From positions 43,687,366 to 43,751,365 of the forward strand of contig NC_088777.1 of the NCBI RefSeq assembly GCF_954871325.1: a DNA stretch of 64,000 nt. The letters are read 5' to 3'. Position 1 is the stretch's first letter. Each line of letters opens with the position of its first letter. Positions 11,741-25,700 of the stretch are shown here, in pieces. The notes under the pieces are model-generated. The model had not been told where the DNA came from. It saw only the letters and a list, made by a program, of their open reading frames with translations, and did not search any database. The position numbers were made by a program, and so were the translations under genes. Source of the DNA: Gordionus sp. m RMFG-2023. Its lineage: Eukaryota; Nematomorpha; Gordioida; Chordodea; Parachordodidae.

Positions 11741-11852
11741 TTGCATTCACAGTAAGGTCTAATTCGCGGCTAAGTTAACAAAAATAAATGTAAAATTATA
11801 TTTATATATTTTATATACTTCGCCTCAAATTCGCACTAACTATGAATGCAGG
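11741..11852. mobile_element. Short MITE-like inverted repeat
   Basis: GCATTCACAGTAAGGTC at the left faces CACTAACTATGAATGC at the right. These are imperfect inverted ends enclosing about 80 bp that includes AATTCGC repeated in inverted orientation. A related CATTTATAGTAAGCAC block begins just downstream near 11878. No coding capacity. Confidence 0.4.
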
Positions 11853-14800
11853 TAAGGTCTCATTTATAGTAAGCACATATTGCTAGTCATTTTTCAAAGG
11901 TAGGTAAAATTTATCATTTATAGCGATGTAATTCATTACATCACATCGCGCAATCATTATTAATTTTTACCTATTACATGAAGAGGTAGGCTAAATAGTT
12001 TAGTGTGTCAAAAAATTGATTGCTGCTATAAAACAATATATTATGTTAAGCCTATCTAAGAATAAGTTCAAGACTGTTTGCATTGATTTGCAAAATGATA
12101 TGTTACAAATTTAGTCATTTTGCTCAGTTTGTGGCCGACCTAAAAAATAAAGAGTAATTCAGAAGACAATGCAATAAGCACTTTTTATGGGTAAAATTGT
12201 ATATTTTTAATGTATAAGGGGGACTGACATTATTGGGATTACTTCGAAAAAATTTTTCCGCTACTGCATTATGAATAAAACTTTGCAATGAGAATCATTG
12301 TCCTTCTAAAAATAAAATATAATTATAGGCTAAAATATAATTAAGTTTCAATTTTTTTTAATTTGTAAAAATATCGAAATACTGAACAAAATTTGTCTTT
12401 GTCTCGATTGCGATGAATATTTTACATCATAGATAGTCAAGTCAACCATATTTTTTGACTCTTTTAATTGTGCCAAAGTTTCTCTCTATTATTTGGTAAT
12501 AAGTATACTAATAAGGCTATTAATAATTTCGGTTTGATTTATTTTAAACCTATTGTACCTTCTAGTAGCTTGTATTATTAAAATTAGCAGATTCGTGATG
12601 TTTATTTTATCTCTATTACCACATTTTAACCATATATTTAACTATTCCTGAGAGTTAAAAAAAATAGATAAATTTTGCATTTTTAATATTCGATGGAGCC
12701 GCAATTTAGATAATAAATTCCATGGTCTTTTTAAATTTTCGCAGAATCGTATTTCGAATGATGCACTTAAAATTAATTTCGAATAACTAAAATATTTAAC
12801 TGATCTTTTAAATATAATTGTCCAGAAGACAGCAAACCTTTCATTTAGCTAATAAATCCTTAAAGATAATATACACGAGTAACATTAAAATAAGACAGGA
12901 GCTTTCCGCTTGCAGCCACCTTCTCAGACGTCCCTGACTATATCCCATAATAATAACCCAAAATTTAAAAATAGATTCAACTGTTATCAGACATCTTATT
13001 TGACAAATTTGGTCCATTATTATTAATTGTTAGATTCTGAAGATAAATATTTCACTTAACAAAAGTTGACTCAGAGCCTGGTTGATTAAAGTGCCTGAAA
13101 AGTCTGTAAAATTAATTACTTAAATAAAAAATATATTGTACTTTAAACTTACTCGAGTCTCAACTCGACCCCCTTCAATTTAAAAAAATTTATATAACGA
13201 TGGTATAAATATTAACCCAAATTATTAAATTTTATTTCTCAAATCGACCTACCTCCTAATAAGGCCATCTTTAATAAGGCAAAAATTTCAAAATGCATTA
13301 TTTAAACAGGTTAACAGATTACAATTTAACTAATATTGACAATAATAAATTTGATTTAACAGTCTAAAGTAACTTAAAAAAGTGTAATTTTCATCAAAAT
13401 AATTTTAATTAAATATTTGATTGATTATTATATTTCAGGTATAAAAAAATTTATAATAAAAGGCATAAATGAAAATAATTCCTTAAAGACTTTTAAGATT
13501 TGTCCATATTATTTCGGTTTCCATTTTTCTATGAAAAAATGGTTGCATACGATTTTGGGGGAAGGCCTCCTTTGATCGTATTTCGTACGTTTCGGTCAAA
13601 ATAGATAACATCATTATTAACATATGCTGGTAATTACTATTATGCATTCATTTAATATATCAGAAAATTTCTAAGTCATTAAATGGGCCGGTCAGAAAAG
13701 TGGACGGAATTATGATAAAATGAACATTCCATCCTAGTTAGTGTTACCATCTTAGTTATCGTAATATATTTATTGAATGGTTTAAAGTAAACTAGATAAA
13801 AGTTCCAAGGCAAAATACAGAGATTTAAATCTATAAATAAAAATGAAACTTTAAATAATTTGCATAACTTATATAAAAAATAACTATTACAATTAATTAA
13901 TTCTACAACAATTCTTACTACTTTATTAAAAGGGATTTTCGATTGCACAAAAATTATCAAAAAAAAGCTAATTATAATTTTATAATCGTTTGCGTATTTA
14001 TATATATTTTTTAATATTCAAAAATTAAAAGTAAATCAAAGTTCATGATATAATAATATAATCAAACAACTTAAATATTCAAATATAACAAAATATTAAA
14101 TTACTATAATAATCGAAAATTCCATTAACACAATATTCAAATATAAAATAATTATTTAACAACATAAATCCTATTCAAATTACATAGTAATTATTTAAAT
14201 ATATAAAAAATGAAATAAAAACTAGCAAATATAACAGTTAGGTATATCGATTTGGTATGAGTCTCTTATTTTTTTCTCTTCAATTTTATAATTGTATCTA
14301 TTCTTGCAATATTCTTCTTTCTGAACCAAACTCCATCAATATTTAAAAAGGATAAGCTGTTGAAGTCCAAATTAATGAATTTTCCCATCTTTCTTGATTA
14401 TCAAATTGAATCTTCTATTTAAACCTAATTATGTTTTTAAACAATAAGCCCCCAAGTTTGGATGGCTATAAAATCATTGCTCCAGATAGTTTAGCCCTAT
14501 TAGTATCCCCATTAGCTGATGCTACCAAGGAAAATTTCCTTCATAACATTTTTAAAAATACAGCATTGAGCACAATGCCATCTACCTGCACACCAAAGTT
14601 TATTTTTAATAAGCTTGCCCATTTTCCAATCATCATCTTTTTTAAAAACAACAAATTCATATCAAAAATTCAGGATAAATTTAAAATATTTATAGCAAAA
14701 AATTTTAAGCACAATAACCTAAATTAGTCACTCGCCCAGTTAACTTTTAAATTAGGCGGTTTGGACTCTTGCCACTCAATCTTTATTCTTATCATCATTT

Positions 14801-14984
14801 TGCTCATCTAGAATCAAAAACAATTCTATGACTTCGGGCTTCATTCGTTTATTAGATGATAAAATTAACAGATGGAGGCTAATATACCCATTAACAATCA
14901 TGTGCCATCAATTAACACAAAAAACAAACCTATATATCAATCAGCCAATCCACCAGATTGCATTCAACTATTTCAATTAGCTGA
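11853..14984. other. Intergenic, decayed repeats only
   Basis: No gene is supported. The stretch 13155-13330 (CTCGACCCCCTTC, then AAGGCCATCTTTAATAAGGC) is a diverged copy of 31945-32100 (CCCGACCCTCTTCG, then ATGGCCATCTTTAG), marking an unclassified dispersed repeat. The rest is AT-rich with no splice-bounded open frame of note. Confidence 0.45.
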
Positions 14985-15019
14985 CTGGCCTCGTGATCAT
15001 GAATAGTTAGAATCACTCT

Positions 15020-15255
15020 ACAGTTGTTACCTTGGTAATCACTTGTCAGACGAACAACTGAGAGCGATTGGTTTAGATTGTGCGCAAGGGCGACACCAAC
15101 GCCACATAGCAATAAACCATGTAATAAATTAAGTTTTCCTCGCACATTCCAAATCATCTTGAGCCCACAAAGTAGATAGCTTAAGACAGGTTGGTATGAA
15201 AACCACACCTTGGGCCCTTGGAAAATTACTAATATGGGACTACACATGCTTCTCT
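15020..15255 (+). pseudogene. RT-element fossil fragment (C-terminal domain)
   Basis: A plus-strand remnant resembles the region downstream of the polymerase in a reverse-transcriptase-bearing family common in invertebrates. Recognisable pieces are AIGLDCAQGRHQRH and PWALGKLLIWDYTC. It is heavily decayed and truncated. Similar fragments occur at 40215-40640 and 54540-55540. The element class (LINE or other retroelement) cannot be fixed here. Clearly inactive and old. Confidence 0.5.
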
Positions 15256-15719
15256 TTATTACTAATACAGGTAGTAACTAAAAAGATTAACAAATATAAA
15301 AAATTTAACAACTTCATATAATAGCCATTATCTGCCATTAACTCATAATTTTAAAAAAATCTAGGCAATAAAATACGGCCTTTTACAAACGAAGCCTGAG
15401 GATTTTTATATATGTGTCAAAAATTTAAATAGAAATTTTTAGACATAAATATGGTTTCTCATTGTGAACTCAATTATATTTTTAATTATATAATTTTTAA
15501 TTTTTATAGTGTTTTTATAGTATTTTAATTTAATCATCTTCTTAAAACTAAAAAAATAAAAATTATGAATATGATTGGTACATTTGTAGATACATTAACA
15601 ATTCTTTCTTCCTGCTATAATAGGGCTCCTGATAAATGAGTAACATCTTTATAATCTGCAATAGTTATAGTGGGAATATAGACTTCGGTTAATCATTCGA
15701 TTTTGTTGTAAGGTAAGAA

Positions 15720-15859
15720 CAGGGTTTAACAAAAATCTTCAAACGAGAATTTGAAGATTTTATTTGATGCTGAAATTTTATTTTTACAAAAAAACCGTTT
15801 TTTTAATCTTCTATAGGGCAAGTTGAGATTTTTGAATTTTGAGCAAATGTTAAACCCTG
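15720..15859. mobile_element. 140-bp MITE, CAGGGTTTAACA ends
   Basis: CAGGGTTTAACA at 15720 faces TGTTAAACCCTG ending at 15859. The flanking 8-bp copies ggtaagaa (15712-15719) and gataagaa (15860-15867) match at 7 of 8. The size and duplication fit a non-autonomous hAT. A partial relative may lie at 23697-23824. Confidence 0.75.
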
Positions 15860-16773
15860 GATAAGAATTTTCAAGTATGTTAAGCACTATCTCAAAATCC
15901 CATTCATAATTTTCTTGGAATTAGAGGTTCGTGATGTTTGTTCAAATATGAAAATTATAGATCAAGGAATAAAGAAACAATTGAGTAATTAGCTGCAAAT
16001 AATTTAGAAACTGACTTCCATAAATACATTCTTCTTACCTGCATGCCACGATGAATTATATTTTAATTATTTATCAATTTTATTAAAATATCTAAAATCA
16101 GACGATGTTTAAATTATTTATTTCAGGATATGATTAAATAATCCCCCACAACTCATTCTTATTTAACTACCAGAGCCATAAAAGACAAATTTTATGAAGA
16201 TCGTATTTAATCATATTTCTGAAATATCCTTTTAGTTATAGTATTAGCATGAATGAAAATTGACAGTTTATTTTTAAATGGATTAAATTTTGAATAATTT
16301 ATGATAAAGATAAAATTGGCATCATATATTGAATCCATAGAATCCCACCCATCTATTAAATCAGGCAATTCCCACTTTGCGAAATTCACTCGTTCTATTT
16401 GATTTTCAAAAATTATAAGCACCCAGGTAGTGTCTTAGTTCTATTTAATTTGATAATTGCTTTTTAGCTAGGACTAAATAACTTTTGAACTAACACTATA
16501 TTATGGTTTATATTAAATATTTATTGGAATTGTATTCTATTTCATTCTCGTTTTTCCTTTCTTTTACTTTTTAGGCTTTTAGTCAATATTATAGCCTGCT
16601 AAACAGCTGGCTGGCTGTTTATTAATGTCCCCCTGACTGACCTGATCCCTAATCTTTAATCTTTTACCCTGGGTTCATAATGTCAATTTAATTCAAATGT
16701 TCTATTAGACAACTGTCAATTAATTTTTCTAAAATTTTTAGTTTTATTTTAAAATTGATAATTCAATTCACTA
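15860..16773. other. Intergenic upstream of TELO2
   Basis: Open stretches on the plus strand near 15870-16110 and on the minus strand near 16210-16420 have some protein-like character, but no splice-consistent model and no recognised family. They are left unassigned. The TELO2 promoter presumably lies in the last few hundred bases. Confidence 0.35.
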
Positions 16774-19700
16774 ATGAAACCTGACGATACTCAAGATGAA
16801 TCTAATATATTAAAAATCATAGAGGATATAAGTATGAAAAGAATTTCAGACCCATCAATTCTACGTGATCTAGGCCTACGGATTTTTAATAACATTGAAA
16901 ATTTCTCAGACAATTTTGAAGATATAATAACCAAATATCTAAACGTTTATCCCAAGACATATTCATTGTTATTTTTTATACAAAATTTTAAAATAAAGTA
17001 TCCTTTATGCACTAGTTATGATTTCTGATATTTATATAGTGAAATAAAGATCAATATATTGAAGAACTATTTTGAAGATTTAACTGATGAATTATTTACT
17101 GAAAATCTTGATGATAGTTTTTATCGGAATCAGTTATATTCTGAAATAATTGCATTACCTCATAATATAAATACTTGTGATAGTTTTTGGGATTATGAAA
17201 AATTTATTGAATTTTTTTTTGGCAAAATTATTGAATCAATAAAGAAATGTGAATCAAAGCTTATATATATTTTAGATAACTATAGGAATATGGTGGAAAG
17301 ATTATTACTTCTATCTACTGATTTAAATAACATATTAATAATCATGTTAGTTAATAATATTAATAATGAAAATATTTTAAATTTTTGGCACCATTTGTTA
17401 AAATATTCCAAAAAATCTATAATAGAATTAGTAATTTTACACTCTTTTTCTATGGACCAGAAGTATATTTATCCTTATGATATATTTTTACAAATTTTTA
17501 TAGGATTTATGAATATGAAATTTCTACCAATAGTTGTCTCTTTAAAAAATATATTTTGATGCAATTTATTAACAAATATATATGTCAAAAAATATTTTTG
17601 AATAATATAATCTACCATAATTTAGTTAGTTATATTTTTAATATGGAAAACAATTATATCTGCAATGGTAAACCATTTAAAATTAAATAAATATGTTAAT
17701 CTTACAGGAATTTGTCAATTTTTAAAAATGGTTAACTCAATATTTTCTTCAGAGAAATGTAGCCTAAGCCCCGAGATTTCACTAATAAGGGTCCAACTCC
17801 AAACCTTAGTGCCATATATGAGCAAAATCTTCAGGTGTGCCTAATATTTTTCAGGATGAAATACTGAGTTAGACGTTTTTAAAAATTAGCTCAAATGTAG
17901 GGATTTTACATCACTAAATAGGGAGGATAAAAATATGTTTCTAATACATTAAGATATATTTTTCAAAAATTATACATTAAAGGGAGCAAAATATGTTTAT
18001 TTTTGATAAATTTTTTACTTGCATAAATTGAACATAAAATTTATAAAACTATTTTATTGGACTAAAAAATTCTAAATTAATTTGGCATGCTTGGACAAAT
18101 GAATGCTTTATAATTATAGTCAAGCTAGGATGAGGATTAGAAAAGGAGAATTTTGGAGAACGTTATTAATTTTTTCTGCATGCCAATCTTCAGTAAAAAA
18201 ATATATTAAATGATGATAAATTTGGTGGATTCCAAATCTCGCATGAATATGAATTATATTTTAAATACTCAATTTTTTATGTATACTTTTAAAGGGTCAT
18301 ATTGTAATATTAATTAAAAGGGGTAAACATAAATAATTCCTCGGGAAAAATGCTCAAAGGGGGGGGGGTATTTTTGACAATTTAATAAAAATTATTTTCC
18401 ATGATCTAGTAAGAGGCTAGACTAATCCATAGCATCCTGTGTTTAGGTTTTTTGTCAGGATTGAGTTAATATTACAGGTTGGCATAAACCTGGCCAGTGA
18501 AATTTTTCAAAAAGGTTTTTGGCCTGTAAAAAATAGAGTTGTACACATGCATGTTATGTTACTTTTCTTGAAATTATTGTATACAAAAAGCTTTATTATA
18601 CTATGCAGAGACCTGCAGAAGTACCATTAGCATGCCCCAGCTGATTTTTTTTAAGGATTTATAATATTTGGCTTTAAAATATATGGCAGTATTTTTTTAT
18701 TATAAAATTTTAGGCCTGACCCAGGTATATTTAAAAAATAATAAAATACGACCTTGGCTTAGAGCTGAGCCTGCAGGTCTCTGATGTGGATGGCAACTGT
18801 GGTTAGAGATCTTGGTTGAAGAGCTTAACCTGGGGTTGACCGATTGACACTCAATTTTTTCTTTTTAAAAAAGGAAGGGTTAAATATTAAAAAATTTAAC
18901 AAAATTTTGGCATGTAAAAGGTTTGGATAAGAAAGTTATAAAAATAGGGGAAATTAGTCATTGCTTAGTAAATTACTTCACTATAATATGAATATCGATA
19001 AATTTATTACTTCAAATATCTCATTTTTGTTACCATGACATTTAAGTGTAGATTAGAAAAATGTATCATATATAAATACTTTAGAAACTAGAGGAAACAG
19101 CCCAAACTGGCTAGTTAAAATTTTTTGAAAAGATTTTGGCCTAACCCAAATTTTTTAAGTTTTATTAAAGAAAATTCAATCAAGTTGTCCAGTTTAGCCA
19201 ATAATGTGTTAATTTTTTAAAAAATTATTCAATTGCTTGGCTTGTAAAAATATTTAAAAGTATATTCTTATTTATATAAAGTTGTTGAAAAATTATGTGA
19301 TGAGTGGAGTGAATTTAATAACATTTCTCAAGCAAGACATATCCATTTATCCAAATTTATGATTACAGTCGGCATTTATATGACACCTCAATATCAAATA
19401 AAGTTTGCAGATATCATTGTACCAAAGTAAAAAATAATATATGGCGCCTATGATTGAATTATGAAATTATATCCATTTTTAAAAAAAATTAGGATAATTT
19501 AATTATTTTTTTGAGGTATTTGGCGTTAGTCTTAGAAAGGAGGTACAATGGTTAGCTCAGCAACACTAATAATTTTACAAATTTGAGCTAGTGATCTGAA
19601 TCGGGCCTAATTTTTCAATCCCGGCCCCAATTTTTTTTAAAAAATTTTGTTGGCGCGCCCCGAAATTATTTTTTATAATTACTCAAAATAAACGATATAT

Positions 19701-22700
19701 GTTATATGGCGTCTACTTTCTATAAATAAAATCACATATTTTTATTTTATTAAAAAATTCAACATAATACTGATTAATTTAGATATATTTTAAAAAATTT
19801 CTAAGACCCAATCCGGCTCCAATTTTATTAAAAAATGTTCGGGCTGGGCCTACTTTTGCAGATCCCTAATTTGAGCACCCTTGAATTAATTTTTTATACA
19901 TGGTATTAAATTAGGTAAGAAATTTAAACCACTTGGGAAAAATTAAACAGAAATAAAAAATTTGTCAGGATGTTTTGCCTGCTGAGCAATTCAGTATATT
20001 TATTAGATATACCTTAACAGTGAATCCTGACGTCACTTTCTCTGACTACTTTCAGTGCAATAACTACCAGGATATTTGGAGGTTACCCCCTCCCCTCCCA
20101 AATTTCCCATCTAACAAAATAGCCTTTTTTGGTTTTGATAAACGTTTTATTCACATACTAGGCTTATTTTTGATTTTTGAGGGGAATGCATAAGTAAAAT
20201 TTCTATCACATAAAATCCCATGTTTATTTTAAAAAATTTACCAAAAGTTCAAGCCTTAAAGCCTCCCAAAAATAAGCATTTTATCGCGTGAATGAAAACA
20301 TTTATCAAGGCGAGCCCTTAGAGTGAATTGTAATTTAAAAAAATATAAAAATATTACATAAATTAAGCGTTATTATACCTTAATTATTTTTAATAATTAC
20401 ATAAATTATTAATAATTTAACTAATTTACTCATTAATTATTTATATTTTGCTTTAATAATGACGAAAAGCGATTGAAATATGAAATTTGAATCCGATCGA
20501 AATATATTTCTCCCTGATGCTCCACCCCCCTCTTCCTCGAGGAAAAACTATTGCAATTCACCTTTATAAAAAGCACGAAATAAATAAAAATAACTAATTA
20601 TTCAGATTATTGGATGGGATCTTGCGCCATTTAGATAGTCCTTTTGAAATGGATCGTAAATTGGGGTGCGTCATTATAAAATACCTCGCTAGCAAAATGA
20701 TGACCGCGAAATTTGAGTTTGAGGATATGCTGGATCACGACTTCGAATCCCGTTTTACTGAACTATTATCTATAGCACATATTAGTGAACCTGCAGCTAA
20801 AGAATACCACGATACACAAAAGTAACGAGATTTATAATTTTTTTCACATTAGATATAATGATCAGTTAGCGTTGCTAGTAGCTCTCATCTTTTAACCCTC
20901 CGCTACGCGATGTATTTTATTTAGAATTGTGCTAATTTGATAAACCTATTATTTATTTGGTATATCAAAAGTCGACATATTTCTTAACTTATATGTACCA
21001 GAACCACGTTTTTTTTCGATTCAATCTCGACGTCTAGGACGGAAAGATTTGCTACTAACATCATCCATGATTTCACAAATTGCATCTTTAAATATTTTTT
21101 TCAGTCTTTACATGATAAATAAATTTAAGAGAAATTATATGTTAGCTGCAAATTTTTTATTTAGGTTTAGAAAAGTTTGAATTAAATATAATTGCTCGGA
21201 AACAGTCGCGAAACAGCTGGTATTTAAGAACAACCATTCGAATTTTTTTTAGTCAAAATTTAATATTATTGGTAATATCCTTCTTCAGGTGCCGAATAAA
21301 ACCCACTAAGCATCGAGGAATGAGATCAATTAATTTTACTTTCCTCAAAGTGGAGCTATATTTTCAAAGAGGCTGAGGTGATCGTTTTAGGCTAGACACT
21401 ATAGTCGAAACACTAGCTGTGACAAATAGGGTGGTTCTTAATAATTTTGTTATTTTAGGGTACACGAAAGACCCTTTTCGATTTTACTTTTTTTTATATC
21501 AAAATTCTCTTGCGCACATTACTAGCGTCTAATTAAATAATTGATTATAAAAAATTTTTTTAATCTTTGAATTCTCTTAAATTTATATTCAATTAGGGCT
21601 GTGCCGATTCACAAATTTTTCACCAATCTGATAATTTCCGATATTGCTAAAAACGGATCCGATACCGATCCGATGTTTATATTGATTTTTCAATATTTTA
21701 TATTTTGCAAAAAACCAATTAACTTTCACGAATGATTATGTTTATTTTGTCATTTTTTATTCTCCAAAAGTTACTAATCTCATTTATAATATTTGCAAAT
21801 GTTTATGGGGTGAATATGGTGCTTAAACAGTTCCATTTAGCTGATTTTTAAAAAAGGCTAAATCAAGATTTTCGCCAAAATATTATTGCTCAAATCTCGA
21901 AATTTCGCCAATAGAAGTCTAAACCTTTCTGCCATCTGTGGGCGAAATCAATAAGGTCAAAACCTTGAGTTAATCGTTTTAAAATTAGCTAAATCTAGCC
22001 GTTTAGCAAAACAGCTGAATATGACTCGTTAACTATTTTAAAATCCTTTTCTTGTTGCAGATAATAATAACAAAAAATGTAAAATTATTAACTATTTTTA
22101 GCCATTTACAACAAATATAAACTATATTTTAGTTCTTTTCATTAATTTATTATTATGAAATTATTAAATAGAAAAAATTATATGATTATATAGAAAATCA
22201 TAAAATAACGCAAAACGATAAAAATTAATTTATTATTATGAAATTATTAAATAGAAAAAATTATATGATTATATAGAAAATCATAAAATAACGCAAAACG
22301 ATAAAAAAAATATCGGCCCGATCCGATATTTTTTGGAAGCCTTAAATATTGGGACAGCCCTAATATCCGGAATGATTTCTGTAATTATAGGCTTCTATTT
22401 TGCATATTATATTTAATTGCAAATCATTCAATACCGTAATTTAAAATCAAGAATTATATAAAATGACTTTAAACCTGAATATCTTATTGAAATCAGTGTA
22501 AATCTTTAGTAATATTAAGTTTGTAGAGATGTGTAATTTTTTAGTATAATATTCTAAATTTTTCAATAAATATGTACTCAATTATTTTATAGGTCATTTA
22601 TAATATACTATTGATATACTAAAAATGTTAATTACCTCAAATAGGAAGTTTTTAAGGTATCTATCTAAATTAATCGTGAAATTTTTCACCTTATTAACGA

Positions 22701-25700
22701 TATGAGAAAATTTCAACAGATGAAAAAAAAAATGCAATTTAAGAGAAGAAAAAAAATTTATCACACTTTTTAAATGAATAGGAAGAAAAATTTCTATTTA
22801 TGTAAAGAAATTAAATGATGAAATATTAAAATTTTTAAAAATGGTAATATTTTTATAGATAAAAAAAATTTATTTTATTTGAATATATCTCTCGTTATTT
22901 GTATAGATTATCAATTCCATGCTCTGATCAAACTATCAAAGATAATGATAATAATTATATTAATGAAATTTGCCAAAAACAAAATCTACCATTACCCTGC
23001 TTAAACTTTAATTTTGATGATAATCGGGTAATATTAATTTTTTTTACAATAAAAATACCCCTAATGTTAATAAAATAAGAATAATCAAATACCATGTTTG
23101 GACGAAATTATTCAACATTTAACCATGTCCGATGATGACAAAATAAATGCAAAAATTAGTATTTACGGCAATAGATCCTTGAACAATTCCACATCCAAAA
23201 TACTACTCTTGCAAAACTTGCTTAAGGTCATATCGCTAGGGCCCATAGATTTTGAACAACATTATCAATATATTTTTGAACTCATATTTTACCTAAAAAC
23301 TCACGGGAAAGGGGAGAAACAACTTCGTTTTAGGATATTATTCATGATTATAACGCTTAAATCAAAGGAAATGAACGATATTCTTTCAAAAAAATTTTTT
23401 GCTTACCCATCAACAACCTATAATTTCACGCAAAAATTGGAAATTCTATTAGTTTAGTAATTAGTGAATTTTATATTTATATTAAATTATTTTACTTTTT
23501 TTTGTAGCGATAATATAAGTATAATATCTTTATTTTGTTCATTAATCGTAGCGTAATTTAATACAAGCCTTTAAATTCGTATAATTGCAAGTTATGAAAT
23601 GAATACCCAAAAGTGACTGTTAAAGTCAATTGGATGAAAGCCCTCATCGGTTGTAAAAGTTGAGTATATCCTTCTTTAGGGTCTCTAACTACAGAGCAGG
23701 GTTTAACATTTTTTTATTGTTGAAACATTGCAGCCATTGTTTTTAAATTAATAAATTAAGGTTAGAAATTCAATAAACCTTTTTAGATTATTCAATTCCC
23801 ATATCAATCATTTTTAGAGCCCTGCACTGGTTGTCCGATTTTCTCGGGTCCGACCCGAAGCCCGAAAATTTAATAATTTTGTTTCATCGAAATATTAATG
23901 GAATCGCATGTCCTTTTTCATCTAACACATTTCACTTATTAATTGACGTAATTCCCATTTCCAAAATTAACAATACTTTATGACAAGTGATAATAGTCTT
24001 TTTATAGGAAGTTAATACTATTATTTAAGGTTGCAATATGTGAATTAATTAATACACATAATTTTTAAATTTTCCTTAAATATTTAAACTCAAATTCCAA
24101 AATTTTTTTAGTCGGGGTTCTAATCATTTTACGAATTTAATTTCATAGATCATTTCATTGGTGGCCTCGCATTTCAACAAAAGTTTAGGACGTCATTATC
24201 AAACTATTTATGGAATCACCTTTTTCGAAGATTTATCAAATTTTTCTAACGAACACGATATAAACATTTCCTCTATATATTTAGAATCGTTATTTGAATG
24301 CGTAAGTATTCATTTTTTTAAAAAAACAAACAAATTCTCACATTGAACCGCTAACTATTTATTATTTTTTTAAATATTCAGTCAGAGGTGACCTTCCTGA
24401 CCAATAAACTCAATATCGATACCAAAAAAATTTATTATTATATGTTTTCTATTCTTTTTAACCAATTGAATTATTTGCTATTCGTAATTATGTTGATCGA
24501 ATAGGAATAATATATTTTACTATTCATAGCTAGTGTTGTTAAACGGCTCGATTTTAAGTCGATTTTTTTAAAAACAGCTACTCAATATTTTAGCCAGATA
24601 AATATTTCCTAAGCCTCAAGATTTCGCTAATAGATGTTCAAACCTTTGTGCCATCTGTGAAGCAAAAGGCTTAATATTTTTCCGGATAAAATATTGAGTT
24701 GGCATTTTTTTAAAATCGGCTCAAATCGAGGCATTTAACAACACTAATTCATATTAATAATAAATTATTCTCTTCGTTTAATAAAATCAAATATCAATAA
24801 TTTATTATTTGACATATTTGGTTTTATAATAAATATCATCTTTTATCAATCATAAATATAAAAAAAAAAAATTTTTTCATAATTTCCTAAAAAAGAATCA
24901 TAGTTATATCTAAAAATATCTATTTGAATTTTTATGACGAATATTTAAAAATTCTTTGGCTTCATTGTTAAAATGCTGAATTTTGTGCAGAGATTTTTTA
25001 AAAAACTTATAGGTTAATGGCGAAAAAATGGCCTAGTGAAGTGATTATTGGAATAAAAAGGAAGTTGTTGAGATTTATTAATATTTTTTGTGTCAGTTTG
25101 GGTTAGCTGGTTGATGCCTTAAGGGGAATGAAGAGAATGTATAATTTGCAAAACATTTTTTTTTTGAATTTATGATTGTTAACTATTATTTGATTATGGG
25201 CTAAAATAAATATATATCTACTTTTTTAAAAAAATTATTAATATTGTGATAAAATTTAGGTTTTTTTGATACATAACCATTAGGAATTATATTACGTAGC
25301 ATAGCACTTAGCACTAAACTATTTGTTTAAACGATAATTATAATGATAAAATTGAAATATTATGAACGACAGAGTTTATCTTGCTTCTGTCACCTCACAC
25401 CCCCCCACCCCTGTTTTAAAAATTTTGTAGATCGTTTATAAAATAAATTACTTTACCTTCCGCTTTTTTTTTACTAGTTTTAAATTTCCAATCCTTCGAG
25501 AAGCGTCATTATTAAATCGTATTAAAAAATTTTTTTTTTTAGAAAATAAATAGAGATATTGAATTATCTTCACTCGAAATATTTCTCTACCCATGGCTCT
25601 ACGAATATTATAAGATCAAGGATAAATATAAATCGGAAAAGAATTGTAGGACCGATTCCAAGGGTAATTCTCTCATCCTCGGGACCTTTTTAAATTTTAT

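Noticed and set aside
14431-14727. Resemblance of a minus-strand piece to IFT52
   Set aside because: Only a short stretch (FGVQVDGIVLNAVF) looked similar. The neighbouring sequence did not continue the family and the frame is broken.
14930-15247. Minus-strand 105-codon open frame
   Set aside because: The opposite strand carries recognisable RT-element remnants (AQGRHQRH, LLIWDYTC), so the minus-strand frame is a shadow.
16207-16422. Minus-strand open frame with Trp/Asp-rich sequence
   Set aside because: Mildly protein-like, but there is no splice partner, no start context and no recognised family.
17541-17620. Downstream pseudoknot for programmed frameshifting in TELO2
   Set aside because: Only weak A/T pairings are possible after the slippery heptamer, so no stimulatory structure is claimed.
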